Source: Pegea sp. RAD2-039 (taxonomy: Eukaryota; Chordata; Thaliacea; Salpida; Salpidae). From it: 64,000 nucleotides of DNA. The notes below the pieces were generated by a model. It saw only the letters and a program-made list of their open reading frames with translations. It searched no databases and was not told where the DNA came from. The position numbers and the translations under genes were made by a program. Where the stretch lies: assembly GCA_034620365.1 (NCBI GenBank), contig JAQGEQ010000379.1, positions 124,001 through 188,000 on the forward strand, in the 5' to 3' direction. This document shows, in pieces, positions 53,601 to 64,000 of this stretch (the stretch's first letter is position 1; the number at the start of each line of letters is the position of its first letter).

Positions 53601-56599
53601 GAAGTCTTTACAAGTCAAGGTGCTAGAAGCAAGTGAGTCTTCAGCATCTTCAACAACCAAACGCAAGATTTGTTTGTAAGACAAGTTATTATTGACTTGG
53701 TGTTGTTGGTCGAGAAGTCTTTACAAGTCAAGGTGCTAGAAGCAAGTGAGTCTTCAGCATCTTCAACCACCAAACACAAAATTTGTTTGTAAGACAAGTT
53801 ATTATTGACTTGGTGTTGTTGGTCGAGGAGTTTTTACAAGTCAAGGTGTTAGAAGCAAGCGAGTCTTCAGCATCTTCAACAACCAAACACAAGATTTGTT
53901 TGTAAGACAAGTTATTATTGACTTGGTGTTGGTGGTCGAGGAGTTTTTACAAGTCAAGGTGTTAGAAGCAAGTGAGTCTTCAGCATCTTCAACAACCAAA
54001 CACAAGATTTGTTTGTAAGACAAGTTATTATTGACTTGGTGTTGTTGGTCGAGGAGTTTTTACAAGTCAAGGTGTTAGAAGCAAGCGAGTCTTCAGCATC
54101 TTCAACAACCAAACACAAGATTTGTTTGTAAGACAAGTTATTATTGACTTGGTGTTGGTGGTCGAGGAGTTTTTACAAGTCAAGGTGTTAGAAGCAAGTG
54201 AGTCTTCAGCATCTTCAACAACCAAACACAAGATTTGTTTGTAAGACAAGTTATTATTGACTTGGTGTTGTTGGTCGAGAAGTCTTTACAAGTCAAGGTG
54301 CTAGAAGCAAGTGAGTCTTCAGCATCTTCAACAACCAAACACAAGATTTGTTTGTAAGACAAGTTATTATTGACTTGGTGTTGTTGGTCGAGGAGTTTTT
54401 ACAAGTCAAGGTGCTAGAAGTAAGCGAGTCTTCAGCACCTTCAACAACCAAACACAAGATTTGTTTGTAAGACAAGTTATTATTGACTTGATGTTGTTGG
54501 TCGAGAAGTCTTTACAAGTCAAGGTGCTAGAAGCAAGTGAGTCTTCAGCACCTTCAACAACCAAACACAAGATTTGTTTGTAAGACAAGTTATTATTGAC
54601 TTGGTGTTGTTGGTCGAGAAGTTTTTACGAGTCAAGGTGTTAGAAGCAAGTGAGTCTTCAGCACCTTCAACAACCAAACACAAGATTTGTTTGTAAAACA
54701 AGTTATTATTGACTTGGTGTTGATGGTCGAGGAGTTTTTACAAGTCAAGGTGCCAGAAGCAAGTGAAATAACAATAGTAACAACAATAGTAATGACAACA
54801 AAAAGTATTTACTTTTATTTTATAATCAAAAGCTGAAAGAAATGTATCCTGTCGAACACAAAAGCAAATTAAAAAGTTGTTAAAGAGAAGTCCAAAGTCC
54901 AATTACAAAAGATTTCAAAAGTCACACCAAAAAACAGTTTAAAAGAATTTTATAAATTCTAAAATAGCAATTTTGTTTGTTTCTAAAATTATTTGGTTAA
55001 ATTGAAAACTTTTTAAGTTATTTTAGGATTATTCAATTTTAGTGCCGAAAAACACCAAAATAAATTGTAAAATAAAAAGTTGAAGTTATTACTGCTAATA
55101 AATGTCTGAATTGGATTAAAATTAGAAGAGGTATTTGGAATAGGAAAACCACAACAAGTTCAAATGATTTGATGTTAAAATTAGTTTGAAGAATTAAAAT
55201 TAGAAAGTTTAGAATGGAAAATCTTTAAAATAAAATAACCCGAAAGACTAATTTGAGTTCAAAGTAATTAGAATTTGATAAAAATCAAAAAGGTCATGAG
55301 ATGAAAGTTCATTTGAGGTCATGTGAAGCAAATCTTCTATGACGTCACTCACCTTGATGTAGAACCGAAGGGCAAGATTGAATTGCAAGTTCAACTGAAG
55401 CATCTTCAAAATAAGATTTAATGATTGAATCTGAGACATCCCCATCACAAATGACATCTTCATTTGGATCGTAATCATCATCAATAATCTACAACAACAA
55501 GAACCTCAATCAATCCCATCTTTGTGTCTTCAAAAACTCACATTTGATTCTGCAATTAGTAAAGAAAGGGTCCCAAGGTGTCTTTGGAGGTTGCTGGATT
55601 CTTCTAAGTCGTCAGCAGGACATGGTCGAGATGTACTAAAAGTGACCTGGTTGGTGGTCATGTGGTCAGTGGTCACGTGACGTACTTGGGTTTTGTAATG
55701 TCAGCATGATGAACTGATATGTTGCCTGGCAACGGAAACTTCTGGTTGGTAGGCGCCAATGGTCCAAGAAGTTCATCTGGCCAACCAGACACGGTTTCTA
55801 TGGAGACAGAAGATGACGTCATTGATGATGTTTAGTGCTCTTCTTTCAAAATGAGACAAATTTATTTATTGATTGATTTTGAGATGAGAACAAATCTGAT
55901 GATGAAGATGATGAAGCAGCAAATAAAAGAATTTTTGAAATTCACTTTCTTAGAAACTTCAATTTATAAGAAGATTGATCTTTAATTACAACCTAATCTA
56001 ATTTCTAATCACATAGTAACTACTACAACCCGAAATATAAAGATTTAAGTTCAAAACCAAATAGATTGAAAATGGGGTCTCACCAATTATCAACTAGCTT
56101 AGAAGAAGTATAATAAGTGATGATTGAAACAATATTAGCTATAAAAATAGTGAAACCATCATGATTAAGAGACAACAAGATTATATGTGCCTGTATAAGA
56201 TATAAACTTAAATTGTATAACTCATTTTAAAATTCATTTTTATATATTTAAATCCATTAAAAAAAATATGAATGAAACAAAAACTTTTTAATAAGTATCA
56301 AAAAATATTATCTAAAGAACACCAAAAAAGTATATAAGATGATGATGAATATATGATCAAATTATAATATTAAATTATTCAAAAACTCAAAACTTAATTG
56401 ACACAGATAAGATATAATTTTACATGAATATATAAATAAAATTACCTGAAGTTAGTGATTGTTTGACATTTTGTTCATCACCATCTTGAAATTTTGAATA
56501 CAATCTCATCGATGACACAACTCTTGTTGTATTTAGTAAGCTTCGCCCATAAGTTAAAACACGAAAAAATCGGTTACTATTCAATGAACCAGATGTCAT
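50613..56599 (-). CDS. MMADHC: MMADHC (cblD) cobalamin trafficking protein, 7 exons
   Basis: Exons on the minus strand: 56599-56446, 55797-55686, 55635-55542, 55488-55353, 51660-51518, 51040-50954, 50810-50613. Lengths sum to 924 bp, giving 307 aa plus TAA; human MMADHC is 296 aa. Exon 1 encodes an Arg-rich, acid-poor mitochondrial-type presequence ([20 protein letters not shown]). Exon 2 has [20 protein letters not shown], exon 4 has [13 protein letters not shown], exon 5 has [17 protein letters not shown], exon 6 has [15 protein letters not shown], and exon 7 has [17 protein letters not shown], all in the order and spacing of MMADHC. The family partners with MMACHC and directs cob(II)alamin to methylmalonyl-CoA mutase in mitochondria or methionine synthase in the cytosol. 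The cysteine pair in DLGCCKV, which contributes cobalt-thiolate chemistry, is kept. Intron 2 is 50 bp and intron 3 is 53 bp; intron 4 is 3.7 kb and holds a 113-bp satellite. Confidence 0.93.
51716..54765. repeat. 113-bp satellite array, 27 copies, inside MMADHC intron 4
   Basis: A strictly regular direct tandem repeat. Each unit contains AGTCTTCAGCATCTTCAACA, AAACACAAGATTTGTTTGTA, AGACAAGTTATTATTGACTT and TTTTTACAAGTCAAGGTGCT. Unit length is 113 bp throughout, with a few substitutions per unit. A series of 60-codon minus-strand frames, one per unit, is a by-product of the repeat and not genes. Unit types recur in order: the types at 52033 and 52146 are repeated at 52598 and 52711, exactly five units (565 bp) on, and the second type returns at 53728. 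The array begins about 55 bp from the acceptor of MMADHC exon 5. Confidence 0.96.
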
Positions 56600-59500
56600 C
56601 TTAAATCTTCGTTAATTTTTTATCTTTATTCTTTAAAAATATTTAATTGCTTTTAATCTTGTTTGTAGCTGTTAAAGATATAATAAATATAAGAATAAGA
56701 GAAGATATTTTGTGTAACAAACATATGTTTAAATTAATTAATTTTCTTTAAAAGCCAAAATTAACCTAACCCTTTAAAACAACAATTTGTAATTTAATAC
56801 TATATAAAAAAATAAAGAATAACAGAAAAATCTGTTAAATAAACAAATATTTATTTAAACTCTTTTAATTTATCATTAACAAATACCAAAACCAATCTAG
56901 TTAAAAGAAATATTTATATATAATGCTTTATATCAAAACATTATTTTAATAAAATCATTATATATATAACTATTTTAATAGTAATTAATATTTAAATACA
57001 AAAAAATCAAAACAAAATTATTAAGTTTAAATTATAACTCTAAAATAAATATAATTAAACTAAGATATAAAATCAAAATAAAAAAAAAATATCTCAACAA
57101 AAAATCAAGTTTAAAAAAAAATTTTGATATAAAAACTTAAAACATTTTTACACAAATACAAAAAACTTTATATAATAAAAATGAGAAAGTTTAAAAAATT
57201 AAATAATGATAATAATTCCAAAAATATAAAATTATGGTTGAAAATCTAGTGAATAAACATAAAAATATGGTAACTTAATTATTTATTATGAGAAAAAAAT
57301 GTTCATATAACAGTTTCAAATAAATTAAAAATTTCAAATATACATTATAAATTAGCACATAGTATTAAGGAAATAGTTATTATATATAAATTTATATATG
57401 AATAAAATTATTAATAAAATCTAAATAATTATTTTAAACCCCATTTAAGTTAGTTGATAAAATATGTTTTTATTTACTTACATTAAAATAATTAAAATAA
57501 AGAATAACAATTAAATTTATAAGATTAATGATTAATTTGAAAATAAATTTAAAAATGAAGTTCAAATAAAATTATATTTTCAGGTAACAAAAATAAATTC
57601 TTCTTAAACAGATAAAATATAAAAGTAAATTAAATGAATACAACAAATTTATTTTGGAAATTATTAGAAATAAAAGAGCAACAAAAAATAGATAAAACAG
57701 TTTGTAGATAATTAGAAAGAAAAATAAATAGTTATTTTAAAGTATAAATAAAAACTTTTAATTTTAAGCAAGTTGAAACAAAGTTAAATTTGACGTTTAA
57801 ATAACCGGTTTATGATTGAATTACTACAAGTTAAATGTTTTCATTTTCAACGACAAACTTTTTTAGCTTGAAAAATAAAAATAAAATTGGCGATACGTGA
57901 CAAAGTGGGCAGAAAAAATGTTTTAAAATAAATATAGAATAAATTTACTACACAAATAAAAAGAAATAAAATTAAAATATTCGACTTCGATTTCAGAAAT
58001 ATTTAATTGTAAATAATTTTTTACAATTAATAAATTGAAATTACTAATTTTTTAAAATTTATATTTAAAGTTCTAAAAAATATTAAACTACAATCATATA
58101 AATGTCAATAATTTTTACTTAAAGATATTTGCTGAGGCTTTAAGTTATTTAAAACTGTATTAATTTATAGGATCGTTTTTTGAAACTTTATTTTGAAGAA
58201 TATAGATTATTTTTCTGGTCGGTAGCTTGTTGAGTCATTAACTGAGATCGAATACTTTGCAATCTTGATGTAAGCGTAATAAGCGACAAGTACTTTTTAC
58301 AAAAAGTCTTTCTTCATATGGTATTATTGGTTACATAAATTGGTAAGATTAAATCGGGTAAAAATAATGATAAGTATAAACATTGTAGTGTTTCGTCATT
58401 TCATTTTTGTCATTAAATGAATCATAGAAAAGATAGAAGTATTATTTTCCACAATTTATTATTGTATGACTTTAGGTTTTTCATATTAAAATTAAAGTCA
58501 ATATTTTCTTAAAGTAATCAAATCAAACTAATAAAAATCAATTTAAGATTAATCTATTTATTATAACGAATGGTAATAATGAATAATATTATAAATAGAT
58601 TATCAGTAATAATGCAATTACTATTAATCTATAATGGTGAATATTTTTCTTTGTGTAAAGTTCCAAGTTTTTATAGGAAAATAATTACAATGCTAGTTGG
58701 ACCAAATTGGCTTTTATTAAATAATTTTGCTCAGTAAGGAATAAGGGTTAGGGTTATATTACAAAAAGGTTTTATTGCGTTGGAAGCATAGAGCTTCTGT
58801 AAAACCAAAAAGGGATATTTTTGTTTAAAAATATTTCAAATTGTTCAAAGAACTTTTCAGCTATCCTTAGTTACCTTTTAAAAGTTATAATTTTACAACT
58901 TTTTTCGGCTGTATGAATCTAAGATGGAACGAAGCTAACAGCTATACTTGCTTGCTACCTGCAAAAGTAATTTTATTATAAATGAATGCAATGTGCGTTT
59001 ACCTTTCCTCCTTAGATACCGTTTTCTAGATGCCTTTCTTCCTTTAAAGCAACCACAAGGCACTATTGGTTCGTAGTTGTAGAGATATGTTCGTCAGCTT
59101 ATGATGTTGCAGCGCAGTCTGCCGCAATTTGACACAAATAATTCAAAGCACACCAGATTAGCGGTAAAACTACATAACAACTCGTTTATCTCATGACTGA
59201 GAGCTTCAGTTTCAGTAGTGAAGTTAAAAAGTGAGATCTTTGTTGGCAGTTGAAAACTTGCAGCTTCATATAGACTTTGGTTGGTTTTATCGAGAGGACA
59301 TAGCAGTTGAGAATAATTTAACTTTATTAGGTACATGAGCTTATCAACAGTTCTTCAAAAAATCAAATTTTTGCTTGCTTAGAGATTTTAATTTTCATTT
59401 TGTCAAGTTTTAAAAAACTTTGGTTTTGAAATAAATGCTCTAATTACAATCAATATTTAAATTTATTTCTTGAGTTGTATTCTACTCCTGGTTGAAAGCT

Positions 59501-60996
59501 AAAAATAACAAAAGTTGTTAAAATTGTTTTTTACTATCGATCACTAAAATTCATCTCTAACATAGGTATGAAGATATCATAAGTTTTAATAAAAATTGTT
59601 CGAATTAATTTCTTTAATCTAATTTTGCTGAAGTCTGATACAAAAAAATTTGATAAAACTTAAATGTTGGATTTCAGCCTTAAAAAATCTGCCTTATAAA
59701 TCATTTGGATTGTGGTTAAGGGTACTGAGAAACGGGTAATAAATAAAATAGTATCTTAACCACGCATGTAAAGGCAATTGCCCTAAAGGTTATCTTGCTA
59801 ACAAAATGATAAACTTGATTGCACTATTCATTATAAAGAATTCAATTTTTCCAATTTTAGTTTAAGTCATTGAAAGCTTATGATCAAAGCAAATCCATAT
59901 AGACTAGTTGAACAGATTAAGTTCGTACTGTAGATCGAAAGATCTTTTTGTGGTATAAAACAAGGCTAAATAAACTTCTACATATAAAGACTGAACAGAA
60001 TCAAAAATTCTTCGCTTTTTTGTGCCCTCTTTTCAATTCAATTTTTTCGTATTATTAGATAATTATAAATAAAATTAATACATGAAAAGTGTTTAAGTAA
60101 ATAACTTTCAATTTTAAAGGGTAGTAAATACATTTTTTATATTTATCTGTTCATTGTTTATCATCAGTTGTAAGATAATTAGCATATACACAAACGTAAA
60201 TAAAGTTTACAGTGAAATAACTTTTTTAACAGACATATTTAGCGTTGAACTAATTCAGAAAAATCTTCAAATTGCAATGTCATTTTGTTTACTAACTTTG
60301 GACTCTTTTTTGCCACCCAGTGGTAGACACTTACATAAGAAATGATACTTATATAACTTCTAAAATAACGTCAAGTAGGTTATAGTTTTTTATATAGGGA
60401 AAGTCCCTAAAAATAACAACAATAATTTAGCTTATAGCGTTTAATTAGAAGATTTATATTCATATTTTGATTTCTTTTTTGGATAATCGACTTGAAAGTT
60501 GACAAGTAAACTTTTATAGATTGAATTTTACTCGAAAATTAACAATTTCATGCTTGTAAATTACCAATTAGTCAAGTTGAAAACGAGAGAAAAAAAAATT
60601 TAAAAATATAATAACATCAACGAGAGAACTAAAAAGAAAAAAAAAAAACTTTTCTAGTAAGTCAACTAGAATAACTTGATTAAAAGTATTTTTAAAGATG
60701 CTGGATACAATAAAATCAAACAAAAGTCCTGGTAATTGAATTTATTCTTTATTGTTCAGTTATATTTATTATTTAATTTAGAAATAAATAGTGAAGTCTT
60801 TTAAGAATAGAGTTTCTAGCTTTTTTTTATTTGATGATTTAATTGTTTATGTTAGGTATTTTAATGAAACATTTTTCTGTTTCAATCACATTTAATGACA
60901 TCAAAATAAAAATGTGTTATGTAAGTGAAGGTTTTATAAAATATAATCTAAATAATAATAATAATTATAATAATAATTTGATACTTTTATTTCTAG
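56600..60996. other. Long AT-rich intergenic region
   Basis: Upstream of MMADHC and of the bZIP gene. Extremely AT-rich at 56640-57760. A less AT-rich patch at 59040-59340 has an 80-codon minus-strand frame (59094-59336) without recognised features. The missing 5' exons of the bZIP gene probably lie in the last few kilobases, but I could not define one. Confidence 0.45.
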
Positions 60997-63055
60997 CAAA
61001 CTGGTTCTTAACCACAGATGGCAAACACACAAATAACCCTCCTGAAAAGGGGCCTGACCCAACACCCATGCCTGTCCAGGACCAGTCCAACACTTTGGTC
61101 ACTAAAGATAACCTCCAAGGTAAGATTTTAACAGCACTTTAGTATGACGTCATCAAATTCCTACCTTATTTTATAGATTTTGATAATTTTTGGAATTATT
61201 CTGGCAACCTATTATCAGACCTGCCTACTTCATACCCTTGTTGTGACGTCACCGATCCAGATGTTTTCACGGACAGCAAGCAGTTATTTGATAACCTCCA
61301 ACCTTTATCCCCATCCTTGACCCCTGATGACGTCATTGGATCTATGTTTGATGATGTAGCACCTACGTCATCACCTCCAGTCGAAAATGTAGATGTTGTT
61401 AATAATGATGAGGAGTTTTTGAACACTATCGCAACAATTGTGAGTTTTTTAATAAATTTTATTTAAAATTATAAATATATATAATTTAGAAACATAATTA
61501 TTTATAGTAATAATATATTAATTATTTATATTTATTCGTTCTAGAATATATAAAAACTTTAGATAATTTTTATGATACTAATTTGAAATTTATTTTGTAT
61601 TTAAAAATTTAAAATTTTTATATTTTAAATATATTTAATTTAAATTTATAAAAGTCTTTCTACAAATGACCTTGAGCTTTCCTGGTGTTATTTAAGGTTA
61701 AATTATCTTTTAAATAATAAATTTAAAAACTCTTTCTTTAAATTAATTAAAATTTTTTATGATTTTCAAGAAATTTCAAAGAATATTTGAAAAAATGAAA
61801 ATTAAATAATTAGAATTAAAACTGAAAATTTATCTTCATAAAATTCAATTTATATAAATTTAATAAAAAATTAATTTTTTTAGTTTCTTTTTATCTCATT
61901 ATTATTTTATTTGAATTTTATTTTATTTAAAAAATCTAAATTTACTTTTATAATTATAAACATTTACAAATATAATTTTTTACATAAATTTTAGTAAATG
62001 TTAACATTCAATCTAATAACTTTACTTCTAAAGTTTCTTTATAACTTCATTATTCTATTTTTAAACACTTTCTTCAAAGTATTTTTATTTAATGTAATAG
62101 TCTAAAGTCTACCTTTGATAACTAATAGATAAATTCATGAAACCACTATACTTTTATAAAGCTTTATGTTTCAAAAAGAATTTTTTATAAACAATTAATC
62201 ATCTTAATAATAAATTTGCTTTATGATAATGATTTATTTAATATTTTCTGATTTGTTATTCTTTCATCAACTTCTATTTTTTCCTTTAGTTTTTTAGTTT
62301 AAAATCTAAAAAATTCAAAGATATTCTTTTGAAAAATCACTTTTATCATGTTTAGTTCTTTTATACTTGACATGATTTTCATGAAAATATAAACTTTACA
62401 TTCTTCAATCAAAATTAAACAGTTTAAAATCTTGAAAAACTAAATTAGAAGATGATAAGCAACTAGAAGTTTTATTTAATTACTTTACATAAATACATAT
62501 TAATATTACTACAAAAGTATAAAAGTCTTCTTGAAAACTGCTGCTTATATAACACCAAATTTCAAATCCTAAAAACCTGTATTTAAAACATTGATTTGAA
62601 GAAATAGAAAATAAATTTAATTAATTATTTTATGTATTCAAAGTTGTATTATTATAAGGATTATTATATTATAAATTATTATAATTATAAATATGAGAAG
62701 TTTAAAGTTTGAAGATGAATTTGAAATTTTTGATAATTTGAATCTACAGGAGGTTCTTCAGTCACCTGATCCTTTTATTACATCATCAACACCCGACCAA
62801 GCAGCGTCAGTGACGTCATCAGGTGATGAAGAAAGTCAACCACATACGTCATATGCGCGAAAGAGACGTCGAAATAACGAAGCATGCCGAGAATCAAGAA
62901 GGAAGAAGAAGAAGGAAAAGATGAAGATGGAAGAGATGGTTGATGATCTCATTCATTCCAATGAAGACCTTAAAAAGAAGATTAAAGAGCTGGAGGCAGA
63001 AAGAGATAAAGTTTGGAAGATTTTAACCACTACTATCAATAGCAAGACCTCGTGA
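60997..63055 (+). CDS. bZIP transcription factor, C/EBP-PAR type (5' end missing)
   Basis: Exons 60997-61119, 61177-61439 and 62750-63055 join in one frame. The first follows TTTCTAG and has a Pro-rich segment (NNPPEKGPDPTPMPVQDQSN). The second is acidic and aromatic, like an activation domain (DFDNFWNYSGNLLSDLP, SLTPDDVIGSMFDD). The last encodes the basic region RKRRRNNEACRESRRKKKKE, where NNEACRESR matches NNxAxxxSR of C/EBP, PAR and NFIL3 proteins, then a leucine-zipper coiled coil (MVDDLIHSNEDLKKKIKELE). The protein ends TTTINSKTS. The Val of C/EBP and Ala of PAR proteins is Cys here. The zipper is short, about four heptads, and mixed Met/Leu/Ile. Polyadenylation signal at 63278. An ATG at 62693 could start a shorter isoform from the same frame. 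Start exon not found. Confidence 0.75.
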
Positions 63056-63277
63056 TCAATCAAGCGTGACGAAAATCCCGGACCCAAATTTTTTGCCTTT
63101 TTTTGTAATTTTTGTTGTTGTTGTTTTTTTTTCATTTTTTTTTCTTTTTACCTCAAAACCAGCCGCTGTTATTCTTTACCCCGGACCGCCAATTCACCCT
63201 TGACACCTATTCCCCTAGTGTTATTCAATTTTATGTATTTATAATCATCATTGTATTATGTGAATTTGAATTATTAA

Positions 63278-63283
63278 AATAAA
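63278..63283 (+). terminator. Polyadenylation signal of the bZIP gene
   Basis: AATAAA 223 bp past the stop codon, followed by an A-rich run at 63290. Confidence 0.65.
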
Positions 63284-64000
63284 ATCGAGAAAAAAAAAGT
63301 GTTGTCTTTTTAAATTTTTTAAATATTTTTAGAAAAAAGTTTTAGAAACATGAAATATTTTAAATAAAACTAAAATTTATCTTTTTATCTAAATTTTAAA
63401 TCAAGAAATAGAAAGTTGTTTTATTTATATTTAACTTTTTAGAAATAAAACTAACAAATTACAAATTAATTAAACCAAATTTCTAGAATTATGATCAATT
63501 TTGCAAAAATCACTTATGTAATATCTTTCTACAACATTCCAACATGAAATATTAAAAGTTTTCTTTATGTAATGACAATTCTTTAACAGGATTTCTTTTC
63601 ATGTGACTTCAGGTTTTTAGGAAATTTACAACAAATATTTTATTTATTAGCAAACTAAAACTGAAATCTTTTGTTTGTTTTTATTACTCCATTCAAATAT
63701 TTACTTAAAATTGATTACACATCAATACTTGAATTTTTGATTTCTTTTTTGAATAGATTTAAACAGAAACTCTTTTAGTGTAGTAAACTAAAACATGAAA
63801 AAAAGTTTAAAAGATAAAAACAAACAAATTAACCTACTTTTTTACTAGTTCAGATTTACGTATTTCATGACGTCACTTTGATTGAAATCAGTTTACTCAT
63901 AAACAAAAAAATTAATAAAAAGTTACACATGGGTATACATTTATTGGTAATTAGTATTTTATATCTTATATAACTTTTGCTACTTAATTTTCTTTGTTAT
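63284..64000. other. AT-rich intergenic sequence
   Basis: No gene seen; one TGACGTCA near 63868. Confidence 0.5.

Noticed and set aside
51661-54701. About 27 overlapping 60-codon minus-strand frames (MSYKQIL type)
   Set aside because: They are one frame repeated by the 113-bp satellite. The unit is not a multiple of three, each frame stops in the next unit, and they lie in an intron of MMADHC.
55248-55484. Minus-strand 78-codon frame as a separate gene
   Set aside because: Its region is exon 4 of MMADHC read in another frame; the correct frame gives [13 protein letters not shown].
62953-63135. Minus-strand 60-codon frame
   Set aside because: Antisense to the bZIP coiled coil and a T-rich 3' region.

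Overview
The window reads as nuclear DNA of an animal. It is strongly AT-rich, with split genes (GT..AG introns), polyadenylation signals, LINE remnants, satellites and eukaryotic tRNA-Val genes. Several introns are only 49-53 bp long, and the palindrome TGACGTCA is very frequent in and around genes. This fits a tunicate-like invertebrate chordate best, but that placement is inference. No prokaryotic, plasmid or viral gene was found.

Layout. 1-8 kb: three tandem single-exon seven-helix receptor-like genes on the minus strand (one open at the window edge, one intact, one frameshifted). 12-13 kb: a lectin-like type I membrane protein with a tyrosine-motif tail. 15-18 kb: candidate exons of an unrecognised gene. 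18.5-22.3 kb: a 108-bp satellite running up to a broken leucine-rich-repeat gene fragment. 23.3-25 kb: LINE remnants. 25.3-26.4 kb: an intronless PROPPIN (WIPI/WDR45-like) gene. Its 5' end is copied in inverted orientation at 34.6-35.65 kb. Between the two arms lie a second lectin-like membrane exon, a LINE fragment and two plausible first exons. 37-40 kb: two more genes of the same seven-helix family. 41.3-42.9 kb: a duplicated pair of tRNA-Val genes. 43.5-47.6 kb: a complete 14-exon gene whose spliced frame gives 723 aa (possibly CCDC60-like), with a 13-bp minisatellite in one intron. 48.2-49 kb: an internally deleted LINE. 50.6-56.6 kb: a complete 7-exon MMADHC gene (cobalamin trafficking, 307 aa) on the minus strand, with a 3-kb array of a 113-bp repeat in intron 4. 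61-63 kb: a bZIP transcription factor of the C/EBP-PAR type.

The least described system here is the seven-helix family: five members in 40 kb, all on one strand and all intronless. They share an FLWY-type motif after helix 3, LYIYPL at the end of helix 5 and GIGELLxKSD before helix 6, plus GPCR-like extracellular cysteines. I do not recognise it as a named family. The two lectin-like membrane proteins suggest cell-surface recognition as a second theme, but nothing shows that they work with the receptors.

Exon structures were joined by eye from splice consensus and frame. The two 7- and 14-exon models keep one open frame through every junction, which supports them strongly. Names resting on remembered family motifs are marked as such.
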